45,838 bases of DNA from Verrucomicrobiota bacterium (lineage in GTDB: Bacteria; Bacteroidota; Bacteroidia; Flavobacteriales_E; Vicingaceae), in NCBI GenBank assembly GCA_002713165.1, contig PAVT01000041.1, positions 1-45,838 of the forward strand, given 5' to 3'. A program made the translations under genes and the position numbers. The first letter of the stretch is position 1. Each line of letters begins with the position of its first letter. Below are positions 1-9,493 of this stretch, one piece after another. The notes under the pieces are model-generated. The model did no database searches, had not been told where the DNA came from, and saw nothing but the letters and a program-made list of their open reading frames with translations.

Positions 1-660
1 AAGCATTGGGCAAGACACAACAACTTTAAGCTGAAAGGAAAAACCTTCATTGTTCAGGGCTTTGGTAACGTTGGCTATTGGGCGGCTCATTTCTTAGAAA
101 AAGAAGGGGCAAAATTAGTGGCAGTACAAGATGCCTTCGGAAGCATTCAGAATCAAAACGGAATAAAGGTAGAAGAGCTGTTTAACTACAGCCAAGGGAA
201 TAGCGGCAGCATCTTGGGCTATGCAAAAGCAGACCAAATGGCAAATGAAGACTTCTTTGGCACAAGCTGCGACATCTTAATTCCTGCGGCTTTAGGAAAT
301 CAGATCACAGAAAAGAATGCCGAGCAGATTAAAGCCATACTCATTGCTGAAGGGGCCAATGGTCCGACTAATGTAGAAGGAGAGAAAATACTCTTGGAAA
401 GAGGTGTTAGTATCATTCCTGATATTCTCTGCAACTCAGGTGGAGTAATTGCAAGCTACTTTGAGTGGCTGCAAAACCGCAACGGAGAGTTATGGCAGAT
501 GGATGAAGTGATTGACCGCTTAGACAAGAAGCTAAAAGAATCTTTTGAAAAGGTGTTCAACTACGCTAAAACCGAACAAACGGATATGAGAACTGCCGCT
601 TATTGCATGGCCATTCAACGAATTGAGAAGGCTTATGTACAAAGAGGCATTTTCCCTTAA
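1..660 (+). CDS. gdhA: Glu/Leu/Phe/Val (glutamate) dehydrogenase, C-terminal part; 5' end outside window
   Basis: Frame 1 is open from base 1 (KHWARHNNFKLKGKTFIVQGFGNVGYWAAHFL...); Rossmann GFGNVG motif and LIPAALGNQIT / EGANGPTN / GGVIASYFEW motifs of the GDH family. Confidence 0.93.
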   Translation, partial: KHWARHNNFKLKGKTFIVQGFGNVGYWAAHFLEKEGAKLVAVQDAFGSIQNQNGIKVEELFNYSQGNSGSILGYAKADQMANEDFFGTSCDILIPAALGNQITEKNAEQIKAILIAEGANGPTNVEGEKILLERGVSIIPDILCNSGGVIASYFEWLQNRNGELWQMDEVIDRLDKKLKESFEKVFNYAKTEQTDMRTAAYCMAIQRIEKAYVQRGIFP

Positions 661-679
661 TCATTAAAAAAGAACAATC

Positions 680-1099
680 ATGAAATACGGAAATATAACC
701 ATAGAGAAGAAAGACTTTGTGTACCTGAAAAGCATTTTGAAGGTCGCAGGATTTGACAATAACAGAGAAACAAGAGACTCTTTGCAAAAATTAGAGAGCG
801 AATTACAAACCGCCATTGTGGTGGATGAGCAGGAAATGCCGGAAGATGTCATTCGATTCAATAGCAAGATTAGCCTGAACATAGATGGCAACCAAAAATT
901 TGAGGTGCAGTTAGTAAAACCTGCCCTCAAAGATTTGGAGAAAAACAGAATATCTATTCTTACCCCAATGGGTTCGGCATTAATCGGCTATGCAAAGGGA
1001 GATCAACTGATGTGGAAATTTCCTAACGGACTAAAGAAAATCACCATTCTTGAAGTAGCACATGATAATTTGTATGCAAAGGAACGCCTTGCAGTTTAA
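680..1099 (+). CDS. GreA/GreB C-terminal-domain protein (Rnk-like)
   Basis: 139 aa; ISILTPMGSALIGYAKGDQLMWKFPNG matches the C-terminal FKBP-like domain of GreA/GreB/Rnk (SPLGxALLGkkxGDxVxxxxP). Confidence 0.75.
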   Translation: MKYGNITIEKKDFVYLKSILKVAGFDNNRETRDSLQKLESELQTAIVVDEQEMPEDVIRFNSKISLNIDGNQKFEVQLVKPALKDLEKNRISILTPMGSALIGYAKGDQLMWKFPNGLKKITILEVAHDNLYAKERLAV

Positions 1100-1110
1100 A
1101 CCCAATAACA

Positions 1111-1530
1111 ATGGAAATACTAAAACACGAAACCGAAATAGACATTACCCATAAGTTAAATACTTATGAATTGGACGCTTGGTTGAAACATTTAGAGCTC
1201 ATTCAGAAAGAGATAGATTCCATGGAGAAGATGTGGGCTTTTGATGTTGATGGAGAGTTGGAGGACAAATTTGTCCTCCAACAACTTCAGGAAAGCAGAC
1301 AAGCCAATCAAAGCTTACAGCATAAGTTGGAAAGCTATACCATCAGTAAACCCAATGAGTTATTGTGTGAAGATTTTCAATGCGATGTTGACCTGATTTC
1401 AGTGCATGAGCAATATAGAAACCTATACCTGCAATATCTGAGTCAGTATCGAAATCTGAAAAACAAAATTTACAGACTGTTGAACGGTAAACCTGCTACA
1501 TCAGATTTGCGAGCAATCAAATACGGATAA
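1111..1530 (+). CDS. hypothetical coiled-coil protein, paralog of the next gene
   Basis: 139 aa Leu/Glu/Lys-rich helical protein; C-terminal FQCDVD...QYRNLYLQYLSQYRNLKNKIY resembles the following ORF. Confidence 0.7.
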   Translation: MEILKHETEIDITHKLNTYELDAWLKHLELIQKEIDSMEKMWAFDVDGELEDKFVLQQLQESRQANQSLQHKLESYTISKPNELLCEDFQCDVDLISVHEQYRNLYLQYLSQYRNLKNKIYRLLNGKPATSDLRAIKYG

Positions 1531-1531
1531 A

Positions 1532-1930
1532 ATGAAACATCAAGAGAACAACCAAAATCAGGAGCTAATGGAAACGTTTGATAAAGAGCAATATGTTGTT
1601 ACAGTCAAACAACTGAAGAGAGTAGAAAGTGAATTGGATTATCTCAGTAAAATCGTCGATCTGAATTTAAAAACTAATCCTGACTATTCGGAATTGAAGG
1701 AAGACATTGCAATGAACAGAAGTGAGTTAGAATTACTTATGGATTGGATGCAAAAAGATGATGATAAAAAAAGGAACAATCCTTTGTTTCAGCATTTGGA
1801 ATGCGATCCTGATGAGTTCTCAAAACAAGCCTGTAACCAACGGAATTACCTCAACTACATGTTGAAGTTCAATCAGCTAAAAACGAAGTTAGTTAATGCT
1901 GTACATGAAAAGCTCATTGATAAAAAGTAA
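1532..1930 (+). CDS. hypothetical coiled-coil protein, paralog of the previous gene
   Basis: 132 aa; LECDPD...QRNYLNYMLKFNQLKTKLV aligns by eye with the previous ORF. Confidence 0.7.
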   Translation: MKHQENNQNQELMETFDKEQYVVTVKQLKRVESELDYLSKIVDLNLKTNPDYSELKEDIAMNRSELELLMDWMQKDDDKKRNNPLFQHLECDPDEFSKQACNQRNYLNYMLKFNQLKTKLVNAVHEKLIDKK

Positions 1931-1957
1931 AAACATTAAACCCTAAAAATCAATAAA

Positions 1958-2455
1958 ATGAAAAAGATATTATTGCCCACCGATTTCTCAAAAGCATCTG
2001 ATCAAGTAATTGCATTTGCCCTAGAAGCTTTTAACGATGAACCTTGTGTGTTCTATTTTATGCACGCTTACCCCTATGAAGTATATGGCTTAGATGCTCT
2101 TTGTCTATTACAGCAAGGAGAAGAAATCTTTAAAGAAGCGGACATGAAAGTTTTTGTAAAGATGGTAGATCAAGTTAGCCATTTTGCCAAACAAGAAAAA
2201 TATTCTAAACACTTCTTAAAGCTAATCTGCAAAGACGTCGAGTTAATTAAGGGAATCAGGGAGGTGATTAAAGAATTTGATATAGACATTTTGTTGATAG
2301 GTACTGAAGGTGAGAATCCGAAAACACATCAGTATAAAGAAAAAACAGTCAATAAGATAGTTGAAGAAATAAAAAGCTGTCCGGTAATGACAATTCCTCT
2401 GAGCGGAGAAGCATGGGCAAGTATGGGCTTAGAAGACATTAAGTTAGCGTGTTAA
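1958..2455 (+). CDS. universal stress protein (UspA family)
   Basis: MKKILLPTDFSKASDQVIAFALE N-terminus and DIDILLIGTEG motif typical of Usp. Confidence 0.88.
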   Translation: MKKILLPTDFSKASDQVIAFALEAFNDEPCVFYFMHAYPYEVYGLDALCLLQQGEEIFKEADMKVFVKMVDQVSHFAKQEKYSKHFLKLICKDVELIKGIREVIKEFDIDILLIGTEGENPKTHQYKEKTVNKIVEEIKSCPVMTIPLSGEAWASMGLEDIKLAC

Positions 2456-2474
2456 GAAATAAGTAAACAGAAAA

Positions 2475-3593
2475 ATGAACAAATTAGGCGTTTTAAAAGA
2501 GGGGGCAGATCATAAAATTGTCGCCCTTAGCCCAAACGGAGTTGAAAAACTGAAGAAGAATCTTCAAATTTTCGTAGAACAAGGAGCAGGACTTGCTTCA
2601 GGGTTTACCGATGCAATGTATGAGGCAGCCGGAGCAACACTCTGCAAATCCCAAAAGGAAGTGATGGTCAATTCAGACATCCTGTTAAGTTTTGGCAGCA
2701 GATTAAAAGAAGTTGACTTCAATAGAAAAAAAACCTACATCGGTTTTTTTAACGTACTGAACGACAATGCTGTGGTAATGCCCTACACCAACACCCAATC
2801 GGATGTTTACAGCTTAGACCTGATACCGAGAAGCACCATTGCTCAGCCGATGGATATTATTTCTTCGGTGGCTTCTATTTCAGGTTATCAGGCTGTTTTA
2901 ACCGCTGCTGAAATGTCTCCTATGGTTGTCCCCATGGTTACAAGTGCAGGAGGTACACTAAAACCTGCCAAATTTTTGATACTCGGAGCAGGTGTGGCAG
3001 GCTTGCAAGCCATTGCTACTGCGAAACGATTGGGAGCAAGTGTGAAAGCATTTGATGTAAGAAGCAGCACCAAAAACGAAGTAGAAAGCTTAGGTGCTAA
3101 ATTCATTGAAATTGAAGGTGCTGTAGAAAATAAAAATGCCGGAGGATATGCGATTGAGCAAAGTCAAGACTATTTGAATTTAGTGAATCAACGGATCGCA
3201 GAAGAATCCATAGATGCGGATGTAATCATTACCACGGCAAAAATTCCCGGGAAAAAATCACCCACTTTGGTGCTTAGATCAACCGTTGAGAAAATGAAAG
3301 CCGGCTCAGTCATCATTGATCTTGCCGCAGAAAATGGCGGCAACTGCGAACTGACCAAACGGAATGAGATTGTAGACTATAACGGAGTTCAGATAGTTGG
3401 TTGGGTTTCTTTGCTTAACCGATGCTCCAATTCAGTTTCAACCTTAATCTCAAATAACTTTTCCTCCTTTATCAACTACTATTTAAACCATTTAGAGGAG
3501 GAAGAAAAAAATGAAATTCTGAAAGCCACTAAAGTAGTGGCAGCGGGAAAAATTATCAATCAATATTTAATCAACGAAGTAAACACATTATAA
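2475..3593 (+). CDS. pntAA: NAD(P) transhydrogenase subunit alpha part 1
   Basis: 372 aa; LILGAGVAGLQAIATAKRLGASVKAFDVR and AlaDH/PNT motifs; followed by pntAB and pntB. Confidence 0.93.
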   Translation: MNKLGVLKEGADHKIVALSPNGVEKLKKNLQIFVEQGAGLASGFTDAMYEAAGATLCKSQKEVMVNSDILLSFGSRLKEVDFNRKKTYIGFFNVLNDNAVVMPYTNTQSDVYSLDLIPRSTIAQPMDIISSVASISGYQAVLTAAEMSPMVVPMVTSAGGTLKPAKFLILGAGVAGLQAIATAKRLGASVKAFDVRSSTKNEVESLGAKFIEIEGAVENKNAGGYAIEQSQDYLNLVNQRIAEESIDADVIITTAKIPGKKSPTLVLRSTVEKMKAGSVIIDLAAENGGNCELTKRNEIVDYNGVQIVGWVSLLNRCSNSVSTLISNNFSSFINYYLNHLEEEEKNEILKATKVVAAGKIINQYLINEVNTL

Positions 3594-3595
3594 TC

Positions 3596-3904
3596 ATGGA
3601 ATCATTTTACCTGTCCAACATCGACGGAATTTATGTAATCGTATTCAGCGTTTTAATTGGCATTGAACTAATCAAAAATGTGCCTGCGGTATTGCACACT
3701 CCGCTTATGTCGGGAGCTAATGCCATAAGCGGTATCATTGTCATTGGGGGGATTATTCACCTCTTAACCCTATCCATTAGTGATGTTAGTTCCATTGTTG
3801 CAGCTTCACTTGCTGTGCTAATCGGAACCATCAATGTATCAGGCGGCTTCTTTGTAACCCATCGAATGCTTGCCATGTTTGCAAAACCTAAAAACAAACA
3901 ATAA
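3596..3904 (+). CDS. pntAB: NAD(P) transhydrogenase subunit alpha part 2
   Basis: 102 aa membrane protein with VPAVLHTPLMSGANAISGI. Confidence 0.92.
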   Translation: MESFYLSNIDGIYVIVFSVLIGIELIKNVPAVLHTPLMSGANAISGIIVIGGIIHLLTLSISDVSSIVAASLAVLIGTINVSGGFFVTHRMLAMFAKPKNKQ

Positions 3905-3905
3905 G

Positions 3906-5291
3906 ATGACCATTTACATGAACGCCACCTATCTGCTATCTGCGGTAGGATTCATTTTAGGATTAAAATTTATGGCAAGCCCTGCTAAGGCCAAATTGGG
4001 CAATGTAGTTTCTGCTGTTGCCATGGGTATTGCCTTAACTGCAACCATCTTTTGGTACATCACGGCAGACATTACTTACACCAATGGTTTATTGGTTTTA
4101 GGCTTGTTGGTATTCGGTAGTTTCATCGGTAGGTTCCTATCCAAATCGTACGCCATTACTCAAATGCCGGAACTCATTTCGCTCTTTAATGCTTTTGGAG
4201 GTTTATGTGCCATGATTATTGGAATAAACGAGGCGGCATTGAGAGATACCAACAGTTTGTTTTTGGTAGATAAAAGCATTTTGTTGTTAGGGGTAGTATT
4301 AGGAGCAGCCTCCTTTACGGGAAGTATTGTTGCCTATTTTAAATTGGGTAACAAAATGAAATGGAATGCTCCTCCAAGAGCATTCACTACAATCGCCATT
4401 CTACTGATGCTTTCTCTACCTTTTCTGCACATGTTAGCCCCAATTGACTTTAACTTTTTCTACCTTACAGCAGTATTGGGTGGTTTGGCTTTGATATATG
4501 GCTTGTTGTTTGCCCTACCTGTTGGTGGAGCAGATATGCCTGTGTTGATCTCTATTTTAAATGCTGTTACCGGACTTGCTACCGCCTTATCGGGAATCGT
4601 TTTTGAAAGCACCATTATGCTTTTAGGTGGAATCTTGGTAGGATCTACCGGAATACTACTAACGGCACAAATGTGCAAAGCCATGAACCGCTCTTTGGCT
4701 ACTGTGCTTATTGGGAACAGGAAGACTGCTAAAGCAGGCAACTCAGTAAGTGAAGAGCAGCAAGTACAATCCATCAGTTCTGCCGAAACCGCTACTTTAT
4801 TAGCATTTTCAAAGAAAGTGGCTATTATTCCCGGCTTTGGGATGGCAGTAGCTCAAGCTCAAAAAGAATGCTTTGAGATACAAAAACGCTTGGAAACCGC
4901 AGGAGCGGAAGTCAATTACATCATTCATCCTGTTGCAGGTAGAATGCCCGGACACATGAACGTTCTGTTGGCAGAGGCCAACATTGACTACCAATACATT
5001 ATTGACATGGATGAAGTTAACCATAAAATGCGGGACTACGATGCTGTGGTGGTGATCGGAGCAAATGATGTGGTGAATCCCGCAGCAGAAGAAGACGAAA
5101 ATAGCGTGATTTATGGGATGCCAATCATTAAAGCATATAACGCCAAGCAGGTAATCGTACTAAAAAGAAGCATGGCTTCAGGGTATTCCGGAGCTACGAA
5201 TACCTTGTTCGATCGTAACAATTGCCGTTTATTGTTTGGGGATGCAAAAAGCAGCCTGTTGCAAATATTAGACGAATTAAAAAAAATATGA
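3906..5291 (+). CDS. pntB: NAD(P) transhydrogenase subunit beta
   Basis: ATG at 3906 just after the pntAB stop; C-terminal VAIIPGFGMAVAQAQ..., HPVAGRMPGHMNVLLAEA, VVVIGANDVVNPAA. Confidence 0.93.
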   Translation: MTIYMNATYLLSAVGFILGLKFMASPAKAKLGNVVSAVAMGIALTATIFWYITADITYTNGLLVLGLLVFGSFIGRFLSKSYAITQMPELISLFNAFGGLCAMIIGINEAALRDTNSLFLVDKSILLLGVVLGAASFTGSIVAYFKLGNKMKWNAPPRAFTTIAILLMLSLPFLHMLAPIDFNFFYLTAVLGGLALIYGLLFALPVGGADMPVLISILNAVTGLATALSGIVFESTIMLLGGILVGSTGILLTAQMCKAMNRSLATVLIGNRKTAKAGNSVSEEQQVQSISSAETATLLAFSKKVAIIPGFGMAVAQAQKECFEIQKRLETAGAEVNYIIHPVAGRMPGHMNVLLAEANIDYQYIIDMDEVNHKMRDYDAVVVIGANDVVNPAAEEDENSVIYGMPIIKAYNAKQVIVLKRSMASGYSGATNTLFDRNNCRLLFGDAKSSLLQILDELKKI

Positions 5292-5298
5292 TATAATT

Positions 5299-5508
5299 AT
5301 GGTGATTGCTTTTATATTAGATGCTATAATGGAATATGGATTGATATTTCTGTTGATAGTAATAGTGATAGGGCTAATCACCTATGCTATCGCTTTTTGG
5401 TCGATGTTTATGGAAAAGATCAGATCAAAATACAGTTCTGAAAATGAGGAAATAAAGAAAAAGAAGGTTAAAACGGATAATTCTTCTCAGTTAAAACAAA
5501 GTAACTGA
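5299..5508 (+). CDS. small membrane protein of unknown function
   Basis: 69 aa with one strong hydrophobic segment (YGLIFLLIVIVIGLITYAIAFW) and a Lys-rich tail. Confidence 0.5.
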   Translation: MVIAFILDAIMEYGLIFLLIVIVIGLITYAIAFWSMFMEKIRSKYSSENEEIKKKKVKTDNSSQLKQSN

Positions 5509-5545
5509 AAGAAGTTGCTATAATTTAAATGAATAGAAAACACAC

Positions 5546-5974
5546 ATGACGAATCAAAATATAAGCATTTCTGAACATGATTTTGAAGTCTTAACGACTT
5601 TACTTGCCACCTTTAAAGTTGTTGATCCTGAACTTATAAAATGTCAAGATCTATTGCTTGAAAAGATTAAGACAGCCACTGTTTTGAAAAACGAAAAACT
5701 GCCCGAAAACTTGGCTCAGTTAAACAGCATTATTACAGTAGGAACTTCCTTTGGTAGAAAAGTAGGTTTGGAATTAGTTGTACCTGTAGAAGCGGACTTT
5801 TACGAGCGTAAATTATCTGTGCTTTCGCCCTTAGGAGTCGCACTGTTTGGAATCAGAGAGGGCGAAAAATCTAAGTGGCACTTTCCTGAAGGAGATGAAT
5901 GGGTCAGAATAGAAAAAGTAGATAACTCACGCTTATATTTGGTTGAAGAACATTCTAAAACAAAATCAACATGA
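5546..5974 (+). CDS. GreA/GreB C-terminal-domain protein (Rnk-like), second copy
   Basis: LSVLSPLGVALFGIREGEKSKWHFPEGDEWVRIEKV; paralog of 680..1099. Confidence 0.75.
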   Translation: MTNQNISISEHDFEVLTTLLATFKVVDPELIKCQDLLLEKIKTATVLKNEKLPENLAQLNSIITVGTSFGRKVGLELVVPVEADFYERKLSVLSPLGVALFGIREGEKSKWHFPEGDEWVRIEKVDNSRLYLVEEHSKTKST

Positions 5975-6492
5975 AAAAAGCACTTTATTTTTTGATATTT
6001 GTCGTCGTCGTTGGAGGTAGTTGCTCTCAACATAAAACCTATGATGAAGCCCCTCACATAGAGAAATGGTCGGATCGAAAAGCAGAAATTTCTAAACAAG
6101 ACAGTTTAATTGAAGGAAGCACCTATCTTTCGGTCTATTCGCACATCTACAGTTACAGCGAACACAGCACTCAGCACCTCACATCGACTATTAGTTTGAG
6201 AAATACGAGCAGAACCGAAAAGGTGTTTGTTAACAAAGCAGAATACTTTAATACCCACGGAGAGTTGGTAAAAACCTATATTGATGAAACCATTTTTATT
6301 CGCCCAATGGAGACCATTGAAATTATGATTTTTGAAAAGGATGATCATGGAGGAACAGGTGGTAATTTCATTTTTGATTGGGCGACAAGAAGTAAAGCAA
6401 ATAAACCGTATTTTGAGGCTGCTATGATTTCTACTAATGGTCAGCAGGGGCTTTCCTTTACCACTAGAGGTGTTGAAATAAACACTTTATAA
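5971..6492 (+). CDS. DUF3124 family lipoprotein
   Basis: Signal with GGSC lipobox; YLSVYSHIY, GGNFIFDW, FEAAMISTNGQQGLSFTTRG typical of DUF3124. Confidence 0.75.
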   Translation: MKKALYFLIFVVVVGGSCSQHKTYDEAPHIEKWSDRKAEISKQDSLIEGSTYLSVYSHIYSYSEHSTQHLTSTISLRNTSRTEKVFVNKAEYFNTHGELVKTYIDETIFIRPMETIEIMIFEKDDHGGTGGNFIFDWATRSKANKPYFEAAMISTNGQQGLSFTTRGVEINTL

Positions 6493-6511
6493 ATGAAGAA
6501 AATGAAACACT

Positions 6512-7099
6512 ATGAAAAGAATTACCTATATCGTTTATCTATTTACCGCTTTAGGAGTGTTGTATGCTGCTAATCGTTTAGATGAACGTCATTTTGAAAC
6601 CGCACAGCATACCCTAAATTCTATTCACAAAGATCGGGTCGTCGCTCAGGACATCATCTATCAATTAAGCTCTACCTTCAACGACAGGCACTTACGCTAC
6701 ATCACCGACACGGCCATTTCGCCTACTGACGTTAAACTATCTCAACAAGATCAGTTAATTACCAAGCTCTTTGAGCAATTCAGTCAAACTAAATTAACTG
6801 AACAAGAAAAGTTTCAGTTTTCCTCCTTACAAAGAAGTTACCAAAAACTATTGCGATACGAAAGTGCATTAGATAATACAGCCGAAAACCCCTTGCTCAA
6901 CATCAAAAACGCTTTTGCAGAAATCAATGATAATCTTGATGAGCTCTCAAAAATACAAGTGTCTGAAAGTAGTAATCTAAAATCCTTAGGGCAAAAATCA
7001 TTGGACAGCAATATGTTACTGTCCATGACAGAAATTGCTCTGATGGTGGTCTTGGTGGTGGTCATTCTCTTTTCCATTTTTTACAAGGGATTTAAATAA
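6512..7099 (+). CDS. MCP-type four-helix-bundle membrane sensor domain protein without an output domain
   Basis: TM helix, long helical extracytoplasmic region, second TM helix at the C-terminus, then stop. Confidence 0.5.
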   Translation: MKRITYIVYLFTALGVLYAANRLDERHFETAQHTLNSIHKDRVVAQDIIYQLSSTFNDRHLRYITDTAISPTDVKLSQQDQLITKLFEQFSQTKLTEQEKFQFSSLQRSYQKLLRYESALDNTAENPLLNIKNAFAEINDNLDELSKIQVSESSNLKSLGQKSLDSNMLLSMTEIALMVVLVVVILFSIFYKGFK

Positions 7100-7123
7100 T
7101 GTAATGAACCGGATCTATAGCCA

Positions 7124-8011
7124 ATGACACAGTCCATTCAGCAAATCAACCGTTTAATAGTAAAGCGATCTGTAAAAGACTTTTGTTTTATAAGTGCGGG
7201 AGTGGTAATGGCTGCCATTGGTCTAAAAGCTTTTTTACTGCCAAATGATATTTTAGACGGCGGAGCAATGGGGGTTTCCTTATTGATTCATTTGCTAACT
7301 GACGTTCGCCTTTCAATACTGATTGTACTTGTTAATCTGCCTTTCATGTTTTTGGGGGCGAGACAGTTCTCCAAAACTTTTGCAATCAAAAGTAGCATGG
7401 CAATTCTGCTTCTTGCTGTATTGGTCTATTTTGTACAATTTCCTCCTGTAACCACCGACCGATTGCTAATTGCCGTTTTTGGTGGGTTTTTTCTTGGTGC
7501 GGGAATCGGCTTAACCATTCGAGGAGGAGCAGTAATTGACGGTACAGAAGTGTTGGCTTTAACCATAGGTAAACGCTCAAGCTTAACGGTGGGCGACTTT
7601 ATCGCCATCTTTAATGTTCTGTTGTTTGGCGTTGCGGTGGCATTAGTGGATGTAGAAACAGCCATGTATTCTATGTTGACCTATTTAGCGGCATCAAAAA
7701 CAGTAGATTTTATTCTGAATGGTATAGAAGAGTACATCGGTATAATGGTGGTTTCTGATGAATACACGGAGCTAAAAGAAGCCATCTCTCTGAAAATGGG
7801 CAGAGGGGTTACTGTTTTTAAATCCAATAGTGCTTTTGACACCAACAAACACGTATTGGCCGATCGTGAAATTCTGTATTGTGTAGTCACTCGATTAGAA
7901 GTAACACGAGTAATGTTAGAGATTGACAAAATTGATCCTAAAGCTTTTGTTATTCAGCAAGCTATTAAAGACACTAAAGGTGGCATGATAAAGAAGAGAG
8001 CGATGCAGTAG
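7124..8011 (+). CDS. YitT family membrane protein (DUF161 + DUF2179)
   Basis: LPNDILDGGAMGVSLL, GAGIGLTIRGGAVIDGTEVLAL and C-terminal DUF2179-like GRGVTVFKSNSAF. Confidence 0.85.
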   Translation: MTQSIQQINRLIVKRSVKDFCFISAGVVMAAIGLKAFLLPNDILDGGAMGVSLLIHLLTDVRLSILIVLVNLPFMFLGARQFSKTFAIKSSMAILLLAVLVYFVQFPPVTTDRLLIAVFGGFFLGAGIGLTIRGGAVIDGTEVLALTIGKRSSLTVGDFIAIFNVLLFGVAVALVDVETAMYSMLTYLAASKTVDFILNGIEEYIGIMVVSDEYTELKEAISLKMGRGVTVFKSNSAFDTNKHVLADREILYCVVTRLEVTRVMLEIDKIDPKAFVIQQAIKDTKGGMIKKRAMQ

Positions 8012-8083
8012 AACTGCTTATACACTTCCTCCACCCCCAATAACAATTATTTCAATTAAAAAATAAATACTAGTGATACCATT

Positions 8084-9433
8084 ATGATTAGAAGAATTTT
8101 ACTTACCCCATTTCAGAAATTTATTAAAACCGGAAGTACGGCAGGAATGCTGCTTTTTGCAACTACAGTTGTTGCATTGATATGGGCTAATTCGGAGTAT
8201 GCTTCTTACTACGAGTCGCTTTTACAATACAAGTTAGGATTTTCATTTGAAAATTTTGAACTCAAAAAGCCACTTACTTTATGGATTAACGATGGTTTAA
8301 TGGCCATCTTCTTTTTTCTCATTGGGTTAGAGTTGAAAAGAGAGTTACTTGTGGGAGAAATAAACACCCTAAAAAAAGCGATTTTCCCTTTATTTGCAGC
8401 CTTAGGTGGCATTTTTGTACCGATAGCTTTTTATCTTTTCTTGAATGACAATCCTGCTACGGCAAAAGGTTGGGGAATCCCTATGGCAACAGATATAGCA
8501 TTTGCCTTGGCTATATTGAGTATGTTAGGCAAACGAGTACCCTTGAGTCTCAAAGTATTTTTAACTGCATTCGCCATCATAGATGATATTGCTGCGGTAG
8601 TCGTTATCGCTGTTTTCTATAGCTCTAATGTAGATGTAGTACTACTATTGTCGGGAGTTGGAGTAATCGTTCTCTTGGCATTCGTTTACAAATACATTAA
8701 ATACAACCTAGAAATTGGGTTAGTTTTGGCTGTTGTTACATGGTTTCTTTTTCTAAAATCAGGTATACACCCAACAATAGCAGGCGTTCTATTGGCTTTT
8801 ACCATACCTTTAAGAAGAAACCTCAATATGAAAGAATTTGCTTACAACCTGAGTTCCATCTCCAATGAAATTGTAAAAAAATCTACCGATGATGTAGATG
8901 ATAATTCTGATAAACACATCCTAACATCAGAAGAAATTGAGTGTATTGATAATCTTGATGAATTATCATCAGAAGCGGTTGCTCCATTGCAACATCTTGA
9001 GCATAAACTTCATAATTTAACGGCTTATGTCATTTTACCAATTTTTGCCTTTGCCAACGCAGGAGTAGCCATAGGTGCAGGCTACGCCTACGATATGAAT
9101 CTCATTTTCAATATCGCTATCAGCTTGTTCTTAGGAAAACTAATCGGTGTTGTATTGTTCTCTTTCGTAGGTATCAAGTTGCGTTTAACCGAAATGCCAA
9201 ACGATCTAAATTTCAAACATATAATCGGCATTGCTGCCATTGCAGGAGTGGGCTTTACCATGTCTATATTTATTGACTACCTAGCTTTTGCAGGAAATGA
9301 ACGAAGCATTATTTCCGCTAAAATCGGAGTAATTGTTGGCTCGTTTCTATCGGGTATTATGGGTTACTTGATTCTTATGTTGGCTAGTAAGGATGAAACG
9401 AGTCCTAAACCACTTATAAGTAAGATTAAATAG
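8084..9433 (+). CDS. nhaA: Na+/H+ antiporter NhaA
   Basis: LWINDGLMAIFFFLIGLELKRELLVGEI; GWGIPMATDIAFALAIL; FLTAFAIIDDIAAVVVIAVFY. Confidence 0.95.
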   Translation: MIRRILLTPFQKFIKTGSTAGMLLFATTVVALIWANSEYASYYESLLQYKLGFSFENFELKKPLTLWINDGLMAIFFFLIGLELKRELLVGEINTLKKAIFPLFAALGGIFVPIAFYLFLNDNPATAKGWGIPMATDIAFALAILSMLGKRVPLSLKVFLTAFAIIDDIAAVVVIAVFYSSNVDVVLLLSGVGVIVLLAFVYKYIKYNLEIGLVLAVVTWFLFLKSGIHPTIAGVLLAFTIPLRRNLNMKEFAYNLSSISNEIVKKSTDDVDDNSDKHILTSEEIECIDNLDELSSEAVAPLQHLEHKLHNLTAYVILPIFAFANAGVAIGAGYAYDMNLIFNIAISLFLGKLIGVVLFSFVGIKLRLTEMPNDLNFKHIIGIAAIAGVGFTMSIFIDYLAFAGNERSIISAKIGVIVGSFLSGIMGYLILMLASKDETSPKPLISKIK

Positions 9434-9455
9434 TAGTGGATAATTGTATCCACTA
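9434..9455. promoter_or_regulatory. inverted-repeat operator, probable Rrf2 site 1
   Basis: TAGTGGATA-ATTG-TATCCACTA, perfect 9-nt arms; upstream of a TACATTTG -7 element (9469-9476); 18/22 identical to the copy at 9944-9965. Confidence 0.7.
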
Positions 9456-9493
9456 TTATTTAATTTCCTACATTTGCGATGTAAAATCAGAGT

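Noticed and set aside
3870-3905. Upstream N-terminal extension of pntB in the ORF track
   Set aside because: It overlaps the pntAB coding end; the ATG at 3906 gives the expected PntB N-terminus.
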